A DNA stretch of 62,104 bases from Chthoniobacteraceae bacterium (lineage in GTDB: Bacteria; Verrucomicrobiota; Verrucomicrobiia; Chthoniobacterales; Chthoniobacteraceae), in contig CANJPY010000018.1 of NCBI GenBank assembly GCA_947476255.1, positions 1 through 62,104 of the forward strand, in the 5' to 3' direction. Positions within the stretch are counted from its first letter, which is position 1, and every line of letters begins with the position of its first letter. The notes under the pieces were generated by a model that was not told the DNA's origin, ran no database searches, and was given only the letters and a program-made list of their open reading frames with translations. Both the position numbers and the translations under genes were made by a program. Shown here piece after piece: positions 21,702 to 30,954 of this stretch.

Positions 21702-22583
21702 CTACTTTTTTCCCATTCGCCCGTAGATTCCGTGAAGGAGGACATCAAGCGCCCGGCCATATTTAAGATACGATTCCCGTCGAAACTCCGGTGAAGCCTC
21801 GCCTCCCCCCAGATGAACAATGCTCGCCACATGCGGTTCAATGGAGACTCCTGCAGAATAACCGGACTGGATCAAATCGGTTAGAATCTCCCGCACACAC
21901 GCATGGCCCTCGCCGGGATAAGTATAATCTCCACTCTTCCCCCCCTCGGGGTTGCGACGGCAGTCCTTAATGTGCACATACTTAATCAAATCCTTGACCC
22001 CTGTATAATAATTCCAAGCATCCATTCCGTAGGAAACCGTATTACCGATGTCAAAGAGGACACCAACGTTTGGGTGGTCGATACGCTCCATAAACTCGCG
22101 AGTGTTCTCCGGACTCAATCCACCCCATCCCTCGCAGTTTTCATGGAGCAGAAAAATTCCTGCATCCCCCGCGATGGGAGCCATCACCTTATAGCGCCGC
22201 ACGGCCTCATCCCTCCATTGGTCCAGCGAGACATCTGCCCTCACCCAACTCATGGTACGCACAAACTTGGCACCGGTACGTTGCGTGCGCTTCACCAGCA
22301 GGCGCAGATCGACGAGGTCTTTTTCAAAGTCTTCCGTAATGGGTCGGCTCCAATTTCCAATCGCAGAGGCGAAGGCATTGACATGCAGGCCCGCCGCTTC
22401 AATGGCTTCCACAGCCACCTCAAACTCCGCATCTGAGAGCAACGGAGTGGACGCCTGTTTGCCACCAATCTGTCTGAGCTCAATACGATTCCAACCAAGT
22501 TCACGATGGGTCGCAATTTGCCCGGCGATATCATCGGCAGCTTCGTCAGCAATCCCGGAAACGGGTAATAAATGGGGTGTCAT
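21702..22583 (-). CDS. Sugar phosphate isomerase/epimerase family protein (xylose isomerase-like TIM barrel)
   Basis: 293 residues. It has the AP-endonuclease-2/xylose isomerase-like TIM barrel pattern: GWNRIELRQI near the start, LLHENCEGWGG in the middle (metal-ligand Glu/Asn region), VGVLFDIGNTVSYG, YVHIKDCR and VSIEPHVA. These positions carry the metal-binding acidic residues and histidines of the family. The substrate is unknown; many PVC genomes hold dozens of such paralogues. It lies 139 bp upstream of gpmI on the same strand, and its upstream region faces waaA. Confidence 0.85.
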   Translation of the reverse strand: MTPHLLPVSGIADEAADDIAGQIATHRELGWNRIELRQIGGKQASTPLLSDAEFEVAVEAIEAAGLHVNAFASAIGNWSRPITEDFEKDLVDLRLLVKRTQRTGAKFVRTMSWVRADVSLDQWRDEAVRRYKVMAPIAGDAGIFLLHENCEGWGGLSPENTREFMERIDHPNVGVLFDIGNTVSYGMDAWNYYTGVKDLIKYVHIKDCRRNPEGGKSGDYTYPGEGHACVREILTDLIQSGYSAGVSIEPHVASIVHLGGGEASPEFRRESYLKYGRALDVLLHGIYGRMGKK

Positions 22584-22840
22584 AGAATGAGGAACTCGAA
22601 GTTTTTAATATGTCCGCTTTTAGGTAAATGGTTAATAATTATTTCAAGTGTGAAGATGCCAGTACACAGCTCAAGCAAATCCTTGCAGAGGTTTTCATTC
22701 CAGTCCCAACAAAGCGGCACTGGTCTTTACAAAGCTCTCTGCGACTGCATCCCGCGCCCGGCACTTGGCTGTAAACGGCGTCGGAAAGCGGCCGTCTCCA
22801 GACACTCCAGACGGCTAACGCATCCCCTCTAAAATACGCC

Positions 22841-24178
22841 GTGCCTTTCACTTCCGATGATCAAACTGCGCTCCGGCGTTCCTTACTTGCATACAGAGTC
22901 TTGGGGCCCGTCGTGGCTGCGCTGATGGCACCGTTTTTTTTGCGCCGTCTGATCAAACGCGGCGGCTACAAAGCGCATTTCTACCAACGCTTCGGCTTTT
23001 TTTCTCCCTCGGAACAGCAGCGATTGGAGGCGCATTCCTGGACTTGGATCCGGTCCATCAGTGTTGGGGAAACGATAGTGGCTCTGAAACTTGCAAAAGC
23101 TCTCAGGCGCGAGAATCCGTCAATTCAGATCGCACTTTCGGTCACCACCTCGACGGGTTTTGAAGTGGCGGAAGCGGAAGCATCGGAGTGGCTTTTTGTG
23201 TTCTATAATCCCGTGGATTTCCAAGGGGTCGTTCGCAGGGTGATGGAACTTTTAAACCCTCGAAAACTCATCCTCATCGAGGGGGAGATCTGGCCCAACT
23301 TGATGAGCGCCTGCGCAGAGAACCATGTCCCCGTCATGATTGCGAATGCACGTCTCTCCCCGAGGTCGGCGAGGCGTTTCGCAAAATTCCAAGCGTGGAC
23401 CTCGCCGTTTTTCGAGATGCTCTCGTGGGTGGGCATTCCCGACGAAGGCGACCGGCCACGATGGGAATCCATTGGAGTCCCCAAAGAACGGATTCATCTT
23501 ACGGGAAGCATTAAATTTGACCTAGTTGGCAGTGGTACAGATCGGAAAGACGCCTTCGTAAGACTGCTCGAGCAGTCCGGCATGGGGCCGCAGGAACCGT
23601 TGCTCATAGCGGGCAGCACCCATGACGGAGAGGAAGAGATTCTCGTGCGGGCACTCAAAACCTGGCGTAAGAAAAACCCGTTTTTGCGAATGCTTGTCGC
23701 GCCACGCCACGTGGAGCGGGTTTCAGAAATTCTGCGCACCCTCTCGCCACTGGGGGTTAAAATAATCCGGCGAACCTCCCTGCCCTCATCCGAGCCTTGG
23801 GATGTCATTTTATTGGACACCACTGGGGAATTACGGGCCTGGTACCATCTGTCGACGGTGGTCTTCATCGGTAAAAGTCTCACAGCGACAGGAGGCCAGA
23901 ATCCAGTTGAACCGGCGCTTTGCGGGAAGCCCGTCGTATTCGGGCCGCACATGGAAAACTTCGAATCCATAGTGCACCTGCTGCTCGCTCGAGACGGGGC
24001 TCTTCAAGCGAACTCAATAGCGCACATGGAGCAGCTCATTGACGAACTATTGTGTGACAGCGACAGGCGCCAGAAACTTGGCGAAAATGCGGAAACGGGG
24101 CTGGCTGTGCATCAAGGTTCGACGCAAAGAACCGCCGAACTTGTACAACGAACGCCCAGCCAGCACGGGAGAACCTAA
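22841..24178 (+). CDS. waaA: 3-deoxy-D-manno-octulosonic acid transferase
   Basis: 445 residues, GTG start. An N-terminal membrane-anchoring helix (LGPVVAALMAPFFLRRLI) is followed by IRSISVGET, which holds the catalytic Glu, and the GT-B blocks LIEGEIWPNLM, TGSIKFD, LLIAGSTHDGEEE and FIGKSLTATGGQNPVEPA. It adds Kdo to lipid A precursor at the inner membrane, so the host makes LPS. Upstream (22584-22840) is a 257-bp divergent gap with no gene and no clear promoter that I could name. Confidence 0.95.
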   Translation: MPFTSDDQTALRRSLLAYRVLGPVVAALMAPFFLRRLIKRGGYKAHFYQRFGFFSPSEQQRLEAHSWTWIRSISVGETIVALKLAKALRRENPSIQIALSVTTSTGFEVAEAEASEWLFVFYNPVDFQGVVRRVMELLNPRKLILIEGEIWPNLMSACAENHVPVMIANARLSPRSARRFAKFQAWTSPFFEMLSWVGIPDEGDRPRWESIGVPKERIHLTGSIKFDLVGSGTDRKDAFVRLLEQSGMGPQEPLLIAGSTHDGEEEILVRALKTWRKKNPFLRMLVAPRHVERVSEILRTLSPLGVKIIRRTSLPSSEPWDVILLDTTGELRAWYHLSTVVFIGKSLTATGGQNPVEPALCGKPVVFGPHMENFESIVHLLLARDGALQANSIAHMEQLIDELLCDSDRRQKLGENAETGLAVHQGSTQRTAELVQRTPSQHGRT

Positions 24179-24209
24179 CAAGCGCAACACGCGCCATGGC
24201 ACTGCGAGA

Positions 24210-24605
24210 CTACCCTTTTGCAGAGACCCCAGCGTATTCGGGAATGGTCGACTCGGTTCGAACGACCCCGTTGGTTTCGTCCAATAAAAGAACACGCGGC
24301 CTGTGTCCCACGGCCTCTTCTGGCGCGAACTGTGCGAAATTCATGATGGTTAACCGATCCCCGATTTTACCCAGGTGGGCCGTGGCTCCATTTAATTGGA
24401 TCTCCCCGCTCCCGCTCTCTCCATAAATAACGTAGGTCTCAAACCGCGCGCCATTCGCCATATTTCCGACCAGAATCTTCTCATAAGGGAGCAGCCCCAC
24501 CTTTTCGGCCAGATCGGAGGCAATAGTGAGACTGCCTTCATAATGAAGGCTCGCGCCGGTGACTGTGGCACGATGGAGCTTTGATTTCAAAAGTGTCAGG
24601 TACAT
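24210..24605 (-). CDS. panD: Aspartate 1-decarboxylase precursor
   Basis: 131 residues from MYLTLLKSKLHRATVTG; an in-frame ATG at 24617 adds four. The self-cleavage site is the Gly-Ser of LHYEGSLTIA, which makes the pyruvoyl group. YEKILVGNMANGARFETYVI and the AHLGKIGDRLTIM block complete the family match. It makes beta-alanine for pantothenate. Convergent with waaA, 31 nt apart. Confidence 0.95.
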   Translation of the reverse strand: MYLTLLKSKLHRATVTGASLHYEGSLTIASDLAEKVGLLPYEKILVGNMANGARFETYVIYGESGSGEIQLNGATAHLGKIGDRLTIMNFAQFAPEEAVGHRPRVLLLDETNGVVRTESTIPEYAGVSAKG

Positions 24606-24678
24606 CGGAGGAGACAACCATTAAGGAATTTGAATGTGATTTCAAGAGCGACCCGAATACAAGGGAATCAGGGTAGCG

Positions 24679-27600
24679 TCACCGCTGAGAGGCAAGAAAC
24701 GCAACAATGTCTCTAATCTCCCTCTTTGTAAGCATTTGGGAAAGCCCCTCCGGCATCGGAGAAGGAAGGCGATCCCGGCCCGCGATTTTATCTTTGGGAA
24801 TCCATTGCCGCTGTGTTGTGCCCGGTGTGAGCAGTTCGAGTTGCTTGTCGTCCTCCTTGCTTAACATTCCAGCCGCCATCGATCCGTCCGCCAGTTTAAG
24901 CAACACAGTTTCGTACCCCGGAGCATATTCGGCATTCGGAAACACTATGGCACGAAGCAGATATTCACGGTCGTGTTTGGACGCTATTTTGTCCATCGAA
25001 GGCCCCACGTCGCCTCCATTACCGGCAGCCTTATGGCAGCGATAGCAGCCGACTTCATCCTTTTCCCGGAAGATTGTAAGGCCATTTTTAGCATCGCCTC
25101 CTTCGAGACATTCACGCCAGGGGGCGAGCATGTCATCAGCATTGCGTAGTGCGTCAAACTCCTTGATTTTCGCCCTCAAGACTGGGGTCCCCCGTTTGCT
25201 GGCCGCCTCAAGCAGGTCGAGATGAACGCCTGATACAACCTTCCCAGCAACAAGCTGTTCCATCCATCTTTCAAGCGTTTCGTCCGCCATTGTGCTCTTG
25301 AGTTGCAGCAATGTTTGAACTGCGCTTTGGGCATCGCTTATGGAACCCGCCTCGAAAAGACGCGTACTTAATTGCAGCGCTTCTGGGGCGGGAAGCTTGG
25401 ACACAAGCTTTGCCGCACTACTGCGAAGCTCCTTGTTGCTATCTTTTAACGCCACATGCAGAAGCTCTGAAAAACCTTCTCCCTTGAGCTTCGCTAGCGT
25501 GTTTAAAATCAATGATCGAGAAGCGCCCGAACGTTTCGCGTCAAAAAACAAAGAGCGCAATTTTTCCACGTTTGCCGTTTCATTGTAAGCCCCAACGATT
25601 TCAACGGCAGCATCCACAACGCTCGGAAATGAGTCTTCGAGTAGTCTTGAGAGCTGGGCCGTCAATAACAACCTGACAGCATCGCCGTCCCGGTCACCTG
25701 TGATCGGCCACCAGCGTCCTAAAAAGGCATCCCGCCCATCCTGCGGCTGCCACTGCCGGAGAAGAATCAACGCTTGCACACGGGTCGCCTCGGATGCAGC
25801 CGCGTCGAGCGCCACGCCCAAGAGTCGTTCCGCATTGGCCCTGCCGCCCAGCCTGTAGCGGGCAGCTTGAATCCGTTGTTCAAGCGCCTCAGGGTCCTTC
25901 GCTTTTGTATTTTTTCCAGCAAGCGCCGCCAAGCCCGCCTCCACAGGCTGATCATAGATGGCACGCGCCGCCTCTACGCGAATGGCCTCTTCTTTGTCCT
26001 CTAAAAAAGCTGCAACACCAGCGTCCGAGGTGCGTCGCAACGCGAGCACTGCCGCAAGCCGCACAGCCACTGACTGCGACTGGGCCAGAGCTTGAAGGTC
26101 GGCTGGCTTTGCAAGCGCGGATAGTGTTGTCGTCAGTGCGTGCCTCAAAAAGGGATCCTGCGCCAACTTGCCCCGGATGGCTTTAAGCACTGAGGGGACG
26201 TCTTTTCCACTTCCCACACGCCGGAGTGCTTGTGCTGCGAAAAAGGAAACCCTGGGCGTCGGGTCCACCAACAGTCCGGAAAGAAGAGCTGCATCAACTT
26301 GACTCCCCCGTTCTCCCAGCACCTTGGCGGCCTGCGCACGAACTTCAGAATCCTTTGCATGCACAAGGCCGCGGATAATCTCAAGGGCAGTGGGTGAGGT
26401 AGGGGCGAGTTGGCCCAAACCCCAAACGGCGTGCAGGCGATTTAATCCGTTGGACATCGCCGCCTTTTGAAAAACGGGTGCGGCTTCCTCCCCCTTTTCC
26501 GCGAGTGCCCACTGGGCCTCCGTGCGAACACGAATATCCGCATGATTGAGGAGGACTCCGAGATCCGGCGCTGACCGTTTGTGGAAGCCCTCAGCGAGCA
26601 ATCGCTTGGTTTCAAGCACAACAGGCGAAGCATCCACATCTGGAGAATGAACACGGAAAATGCGCCCCCTGTTAAATTTGTCGTAGTCAGGAATCCAGTC
26701 GATGCAGTCCAGAAGAAAAAGCCCTCCCCCCGGACCGAAAGCGATGTCCGGGACATTGAGATTCCAAGCAAACTTGCCCTGAGGATTTTTGGCGGAATTA
26801 TCCATCAGAACCGTTTCCGAAAGCTCAGACCGATAGGAAGCTCCTCTGGGCGTGAGCTTAAACGACCGCACACCCCCTGGAAAATCCGCCATGAAGAAAC
26901 TGTTCTTATATTCGTCCGGAAGGCCTGTCCCTGGATAATACGCGACCCCAGCAGGGCCGTGCCCAATGTTGACCACGGGAGGCAAAATCGAGGGTGCATC
27001 TTGCGCAGACTCGATTTTCCAAAGCCCCTCGGAATTCCAAACCCCGAGTTTGGGATCTTTCATGAACTGATAGTGAAACCGCCACCCGTAATCCGCGCCC
27101 TCAACCACATGAACCCAGCGCGCTTTGTCGCCGCCATCAGCATTGTTGTCCCCTGTAAATAAATCCCCCAATTCGTTGAAAACCAGGGACTGGGGATTGC
27201 GCAGGCCGGTGGCGTAGAGCTCGACCCCAGTGCCATCCGGCCAACACCGAAAAACCGCGCCGCAGGAAGGGGGTTGCAAAACCTTGCCCTCCGTTTCGAT
27301 GCGAGCGCTGCAGTCAGCGATTGAAAAATAGAGGCGTCCATCAGGTCCAAATTTTGCGCCATGACAGTCGTGCCCGCTGTAGACGATGTGAACTGCCAGA
27401 CCTGTGAGAATTGTTTTTTTTGAACCGTCCTCACCCAACCGAAACACGTCCGGTTCACAGATAAAAAACGCCTCCCCGTTTCTCACGGCGATTCCGGCCC
27501 CGATTCCCGTGGCGATCGAATTAAACCCGCGGCTGACAATCTGATCCGTATCAGCTAATCCCCTGCCTGCCTTGTCCTCGACAATGCGAACAATCTCGGA

Positions 27601-28038
27601 TTCAACCTCCAAATCATGCCAGTCGACCTTGCCGTCACCATTGAGATCCCGCATGTGTTTGGGCCATTCCGTGGCCCCCTCGGGGAGCGATTTTTTCAAA
27701 AACGCCACCCGCTCCTCCACGGAGCGGAACGCGAGGCTGTCGGGGACCCAGTCGGGAAAGGAACGAATATCCAGATAGGAAGATTTGCGCCGGTTGGTTT
27801 CGGTAACCCAGGCGCGCCCCTGATGGTCAAAGCAAAATGAAACTGGATTGGAAAGATGAGGTTCGGCCGCCCACACGTCCAATTGGAGTCCCGGAGCCAC
27901 CACCGCAGCCTTTGCTACCTGCTCTGGCGAAGGCGGTTCCTTGCGCCCCTTTGGCTTTGCCGCAGGAACCGGTTCGGCATGCGCCCCCCCCAGCAAGCCC
28001 AAAAAGGCGGCACAAAACACAAATGGGGAAACTTTCAT
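24679..28038 (-). CDS. PVC-type membrane-bound dehydrogenase with HEAT repeats and cytochrome c domain
   Basis: 1,119 residues. An N-terminal signal peptide (MKVSPFVFCAAFLGLLGGAHA) is followed by a beta-propeller with the PVC dehydrogenase pattern (VTETNRR, GFNSIATGIGAG, HDCHGAKFGPDGRLYFS, GLRNPQSLVFNELGDLFTGDN, GPAGVAYYPG). Next come HEAT-like repeats (about residues 480-930; for example NHADIRVRTEAQWAL, AKDSEVRAQAAKVLGERG) and a C-terminal cytochrome c with CYRCHK near residue 998 and a distal RDIVAF end. Such fusions are very typical of Planctomycetota and Verrucomicrobiota and probably oxidise sugars or alcohols in the periplasm. The real substrate is unknown. Divergent from the phosphodiesterase gene. 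Confidence 0.9.
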   Translation of the reverse strand: MKVSPFVFCAAFLGLLGGAHAEPVPAAKPKGRKEPPSPEQVAKAAVVAPGLQLDVWAAEPHLSNPVSFCFDHQGRAWVTETNRRKSSYLDIRSFPDWVPDSLAFRSVEERVAFLKKSLPEGATEWPKHMRDLNGDGKVDWHDLEVESEIVRIVEDKAGRGLADTDQIVSRGFNSIATGIGAGIAVRNGEAFFICEPDVFRLGEDGSKKTILTGLAVHIVYSGHDCHGAKFGPDGRLYFSIADCSARIETEGKVLQPPSCGAVFRCWPDGTGVELYATGLRNPQSLVFNELGDLFTGDNNADGGDKARWVHVVEGADYGWRFHYQFMKDPKLGVWNSEGLWKIESAQDAPSILPPVVNIGHGPAGVAYYPGTGLPDEYKNSFFMADFPGGVRSFKLTPRGASYRSELSETVLMDNSAKNPQGKFAWNLNVPDIAFGPGGGLFLLDCIDWIPDYDKFNRGRIFRVHSPDVDASPVVLETKRLLAEGFHKRSAPDLGVLLNHADIRVRTEAQWALAEKGEEAAPVFQKAAMSNGLNRLHAVWGLGQLAPTSPTALEIIRGLVHAKDSEVRAQAAKVLGERGSQVDAALLSGLLVDPTPRVSFFAAQALRRVGSGKDVPSVLKAIRGKLAQDPFLRHALTTTLSALAKPADLQALAQSQSVAVRLAAVLALRRTSDAGVAAFLEDKEEAIRVEAARAIYDQPVEAGLAALAGKNTKAKDPEALEQRIQAARYRLGGRANAERLLGVALDAAASEATRVQALILLRQWQPQDGRDAFLGRWWPITGDRDGDAVRLLLTAQLSRLLEDSFPSVVDAAVEIVGAYNETANVEKLRSLFFDAKRSGASRSLILNTLAKLKGEGFSELLHVALKDSNKELRSSAAKLVSKLPAPEALQLSTRLFEAGSISDAQSAVQTLLQLKSTMADETLERWMEQLVAGKVVSGVHLDLLEAASKRGTPVLRAKIKEFDALRNADDMLAPWRECLEGGDAKNGLTIFREKDEVGCYRCHKAAGNGGDVGPSMDKIASKHDREYLLRAIVFPNAEYAPGYETVLLKLADGSMAAGMLSKEDDKQLELLTPGTTQRQWIPKDKIAGRDRLPSPMPEGLSQMLTKREIRDIVAFLASQR

Positions 28039-28138
28039 CCAAAAGAAATACCAACTCGAGTCCGTTCGCTCTAGCCTAGGTTTTGAAATCCAGCATCACT
28101 TCGCCGATGCTCCATTCCATCTCCTGCGCCTTTAGATT

Positions 28139-29518
28139 ATGAATCCCCATGGCAACCGTCCCGCCCGACCTCTTGTTGTTCTGAATTGCGTGGGGTTAAC
28201 TCCGGCACACCTCGGAGCAGACACCCCCCATCTCTCGCGCCTCGCGAACGAAGGTTTTCACAATCCCGTCCATTCGGCGCTCCCCGCCGTCACCACCACG
28301 GCACAAGCCACCATGCTCACGGGGGTTGATCCAGCGCAGCACGGAATCGTGGCGAACGGCTGGTATTTCAGGGACTTAAACGAAATTTTTCTCTGGCGAC
28401 AAAGCGAAGCGCTTGTCTGCGCTCCGCATGTGTGGGAGGGACAACCCTGGAAGGTTCTCAAGCATTTCTGGTGGTACGCGATGAATACGACGGCACGGGC
28501 CACCGTCACCCCCCGCCCTGTGTATCATCACGATGGCACGAAGTCCCCGGACTTTTACGCGAATCCCCCTGAACTCAAACAACTTTTGCAGCAGAAACAC
28601 GGCACCTTTCCACTGTTTAACTTTTGGGGACCGACCGCCAGCGCTGAAAGCACCCGTTGGATTGCCGATAGTTTCATCACCGCTTGGGAGGATCAAAAGC
28701 CTGACCTCGGTCTCTGCTACCTCCCACATTTGGACTATGACCTGCAACGGTTCGGTCCCACGGGGCCGCATCTTGCCCCAAACCTCCGGGAAATAGATGC
28801 GTGTGCGGGACGAATCATTGAGGCGGCGCGTGGGATGAATGCGCAGATACTCGTTGTGAGCGAATACGGTATCTCTCGCGTAAGCGACGCGGCCTTTCCG
28901 AACAGGGTACTGCGAGAAGCGGGCCTCCTGAAAGTCTCAACAAATGCGGCTGGAGAATTAATTGACACGGGGGCATCCAAGGCATTTGTCGTTTGCGACC
29001 ATCAAATTGCCCATGTTTACATCAAAGATCCCGCAGATGTATCAGCGGTCAAGGCGTTGCTTTCGAAAATTCCGAGCGTAGCGAAGACACTTTTGCGGCA
29101 CGAATCTACTACCATCGGTTTGAACCATCCTCGCAGCGGCGAACTGATCCTCCTCGCAGAACCCGGCTTCTGGTTCGCTTATGACTATTGGTTGGAAGAT
29201 GCAAAAAAGCCCGACTTCGCCCAGTCTGTGGAGATTCACAAGAAGCCGGGATACGATCCCAGAGAACTGTTTTTTGATCCAAAGGGGGGGAAACTGAGGG
29301 CGGCAAAGGCGCTGCTGCGCAAGAAACTGGGTTTCCGCTATCTCCTAAATCCGTGCTCTTTAGATCCAAAACTAGTTCGAGGAAGCCATGGCCTTGCCGC
29401 CTCACGGGAGGAAGACGGTCCGGTTCTAATCTGCTCCGAAAAAAGTCTTGCGGGACACAGACCGCAGCATCACCGCGACGTGGCAGGCATCATCAGAAAC
29501 GCCCTGAAAGCCGACTGA
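28139..29518 (+). CDS. Type I phosphodiesterase/nucleotide pyrophosphatase family protein
   Basis: 459 residues of the alkaline phosphatase superfamily. VVLNCVGLTPAHLGADTPHL begins the metal site; the nucleophile Thr lies in the PAVTTTAQATMLTG block; LCYLPHLDYDLQRFGP gives Asp/His ligands and LVVSEYGISRV and GSHGL the rest. There is no signal peptide. It is expected to cleave phosphodiester or pyrophosphate bonds; the substrate is not known. Confidence 0.87.
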   Translation: MNPHGNRPARPLVVLNCVGLTPAHLGADTPHLSRLANEGFHNPVHSALPAVTTTAQATMLTGVDPAQHGIVANGWYFRDLNEIFLWRQSEALVCAPHVWEGQPWKVLKHFWWYAMNTTARATVTPRPVYHHDGTKSPDFYANPPELKQLLQQKHGTFPLFNFWGPTASAESTRWIADSFITAWEDQKPDLGLCYLPHLDYDLQRFGPTGPHLAPNLREIDACAGRIIEAARGMNAQILVVSEYGISRVSDAAFPNRVLREAGLLKVSTNAAGELIDTGASKAFVVCDHQIAHVYIKDPADVSAVKALLSKIPSVAKTLLRHESTTIGLNHPRSGELILLAEPGFWFAYDYWLEDAKKPDFAQSVEIHKKPGYDPRELFFDPKGGKLRAAKALLRKKLGFRYLLNPCSLDPKLVRGSHGLAASREEDGPVLICSEKSLAGHRPQHHRDVAGIIRNALKAD

Positions 29519-29655
29519 GGCCGCATACGAGCCAGCAGCAAGCGCGAAATTTCAAATATCTGGGTACACTAGGCCCCCGGGGGCACCAGTGGGCGCTCAC
29601 AGATTAGGGGCGACAATTCTTATAAAATTGTGCTCACGGCAGATCCATGAAACAA

Positions 29656-29685
29656 AAAACCCCGCTCAACTTTGAGCGGGGTTTT
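29656..29685 (-). terminator. Intrinsic terminator of the flagellin gene
   Basis: A 14-bp perfect stem (AAAACCCCGCTCAA / TTGAGCGGGGTTTT) with a tiny loop lies 45 bp after the flagellin stop on the minus strand, ending in a run of T. The A/T ends on both sides make it possibly bidirectional, though the phosphodiesterase gene on the plus strand ends 137 bp before it. Confidence 0.9.
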
Positions 29686-29730
29686 CGATAATGAGACGGG
29701 CAAACCGTTCTCAGAACCGTCAAGAAGCTA

Positions 29731-30540
29731 CTACTGGAGGAGCTTGAGGGCGATCTGGGAAGCAGCGTTGGCCTGGGTGAGCATCGATGCACCGGACTGC
29801 ACGAGTATGTTCGCACGAGCGAGCTTCGTCGTTTCTGCAGCGACGTCGACGTCGTAAATACGGCTGTTGGCGGCTTCGAGGTTCACCTTGTTAACGCTGA
29901 GCGAATCCAAAGCGAACTGGAGGCGGCTGGACTGAGCGCCGTTCGTCGCCATGAGGGTTGCGAGGCTCTGGATGGCGTCCGTCACCACAGAGATATTCGA
30001 ACCAGTCACAGCGCCCAAATTACTGACAGCCTTGAAAGCAGAGGAGAGTGCCGCTTGGGCAATCGACATTGTCTGCTGGCCATCCTGAGAGAGGTAAACA
30101 GTCAAAGAACTTGCAGAGGCAGAATTGCTGAACAACTTGATCCCGTTGAAAGAATCAGACGTCAGCTTCTTCAACTCTCCGAAGAGAGCAGTGAACTCAG
30201 TGCTGTAATTATTGATGTCCGTAGAGGACTTTGTAACGTCGCCGCCAAGAGTCGCGAGTTCGGACAAACGATCGAGGACAGCCGAGGCGCTCTTCAATGA
30301 ACCAGCCTGAGTCTGGAGAAAGGAGAGAGCATTGGACACGTTGATCGCGGTGTCATCCGTGCGCTTGATTGCCGCCTGCAGTTTCATCGAAACTGCCAGA
30401 CCGCCTGCGTCATCAGCAGGAGTAGCGATCCGAGACCCGCTGGAGAGGCGGGAGAGGCTTTTTTGGAGGAGGTCGCTCGACTTGCTGAGATTCAGAGAGG
30501 CGAACGATGCGGATTGGTTAGTGTTGATTACAACGGCCAT
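29731..30540 (-). CDS. fliC: Flagellin
   Basis: 269 residues from MAVVINTNQSASFASLNL, with an AAGGAAG ribosome binding site 4 nt before the ATG (the open frame extends further, to 30591). N-terminal D0/D1 (LQKSLSRLSSGSRI, DDAGGLAVSMKL, NALSFLQTQAGSL) and C-terminal D1/D0 (EAANSRIYDVDVAAETTKLA, ASQIALKLLQ) are both intact. The variable centre is short and rich in Ser/Thr (SDSFNGIKLFSNSASASSL), leaving few D2/D3 residues but many potential O-glycosylation sites. No other flagellar gene lies in the window. It is preceded by a sigma-28-like promoter and followed by a strong terminator, so it is a single-gene transcript. Confidence 0.96.
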   Translation of the reverse strand: MAVVINTNQSASFASLNLSKSSDLLQKSLSRLSSGSRIATPADDAGGLAVSMKLQAAIKRTDDTAINVSNALSFLQTQAGSLKSASAVLDRLSELATLGGDVTKSSTDINNYSTEFTALFGELKKLTSDSFNGIKLFSNSASASSLTVYLSQDGQQTMSIAQAALSSAFKAVSNLGAVTGSNISVVTDAIQSLATLMATNGAQSSRLQFALDSLSVNKVNLEAANSRIYDVDVAAETTKLARANILVQSGASMLTQANAASQIALKLLQ

Positions 30541-30626
30541 AATACTTCCTTGTTTTTTGTGTTTGTTTCTAATTACACGGTGAAATCTCAATCCCCATCC
30601 TGGGTACTAAACTCACCGCCGCCTTT

Positions 30627-30653
30627 ATATCGGCGCTCGCTAGATTAGTCTTA
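30627..30653 (-). promoter_or_regulatory. Sigma-28 (FliA)-type promoter of flagellin
   Basis: On the minus strand TAAGACTA (30653-30646), 11 nt, then GCCGATAT (30634-30627). The enteric sigma-28 consensus is TAAAGTTT-N11-GCCGATAA: the spacing is exact, the -10 matches 7 of 8 and the TAA of the -35 is kept. The predicted 5' UTR is about 80 nt. Confidence 0.8.
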
Positions 30654-30784
30654 AGAGATTTTTTGGCAACCCCTATTTTTGTCTGTCGTCTCATTTTTTC
30701 TCCAGTCCGACCAGATTCGATACTCCCTCTCGTTGCAGAGCCTTAACTCCCTGATAAAAGATCATTTATCACTCAAAGATCCGG

Positions 30785-30797
30785 CCCCCCCCCCCCC
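30785..30797. repeat. Homopolymer of 13 C
   Basis: An uninterrupted C13 run lies between the divergent flagellin and glycosyltransferase genes. It is 132 bp upstream of the flagellin -35 element and 158 bp upstream of the glycosyltransferase ATG. Runs of this length are prone to slipped-strand mispairing and can vary promoter spacing. The rest of the 414-bp gap (30541-30954) holds the sigma-28 promoter and no gene I can support. Confidence 0.95.
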
Positions 30798-30954
30798 GCC
30801 AGAAAAGTGCACTCGCACCAGCGGGCAGTCAACCCTTGCTTAGACTAGCGAAACAACAGTTGATCCTTCCTCAAATTCAGACGACCAATGAGAATTGACG
30901 AGAAATGACAATTTGCACTCGTGCACACACGAGCATAGAACTTCGCCCACTCCA

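Noticed and set aside
22572-22832. 86-codon open frame in the gap before waaA
   Set aside because: Its start lies within the isomerase 5' end on the other strand, its composition is irregular, and it has no ribosome binding site. It probably covers only the divergent promoter region.
29573-29584. Perfect palindrome GCCCCCGGGGGC as an operator or terminator
   Set aside because: No loop, no U tract and no adjacent promoter; it lies 55 bp after a stop codon. Too little to support a function.
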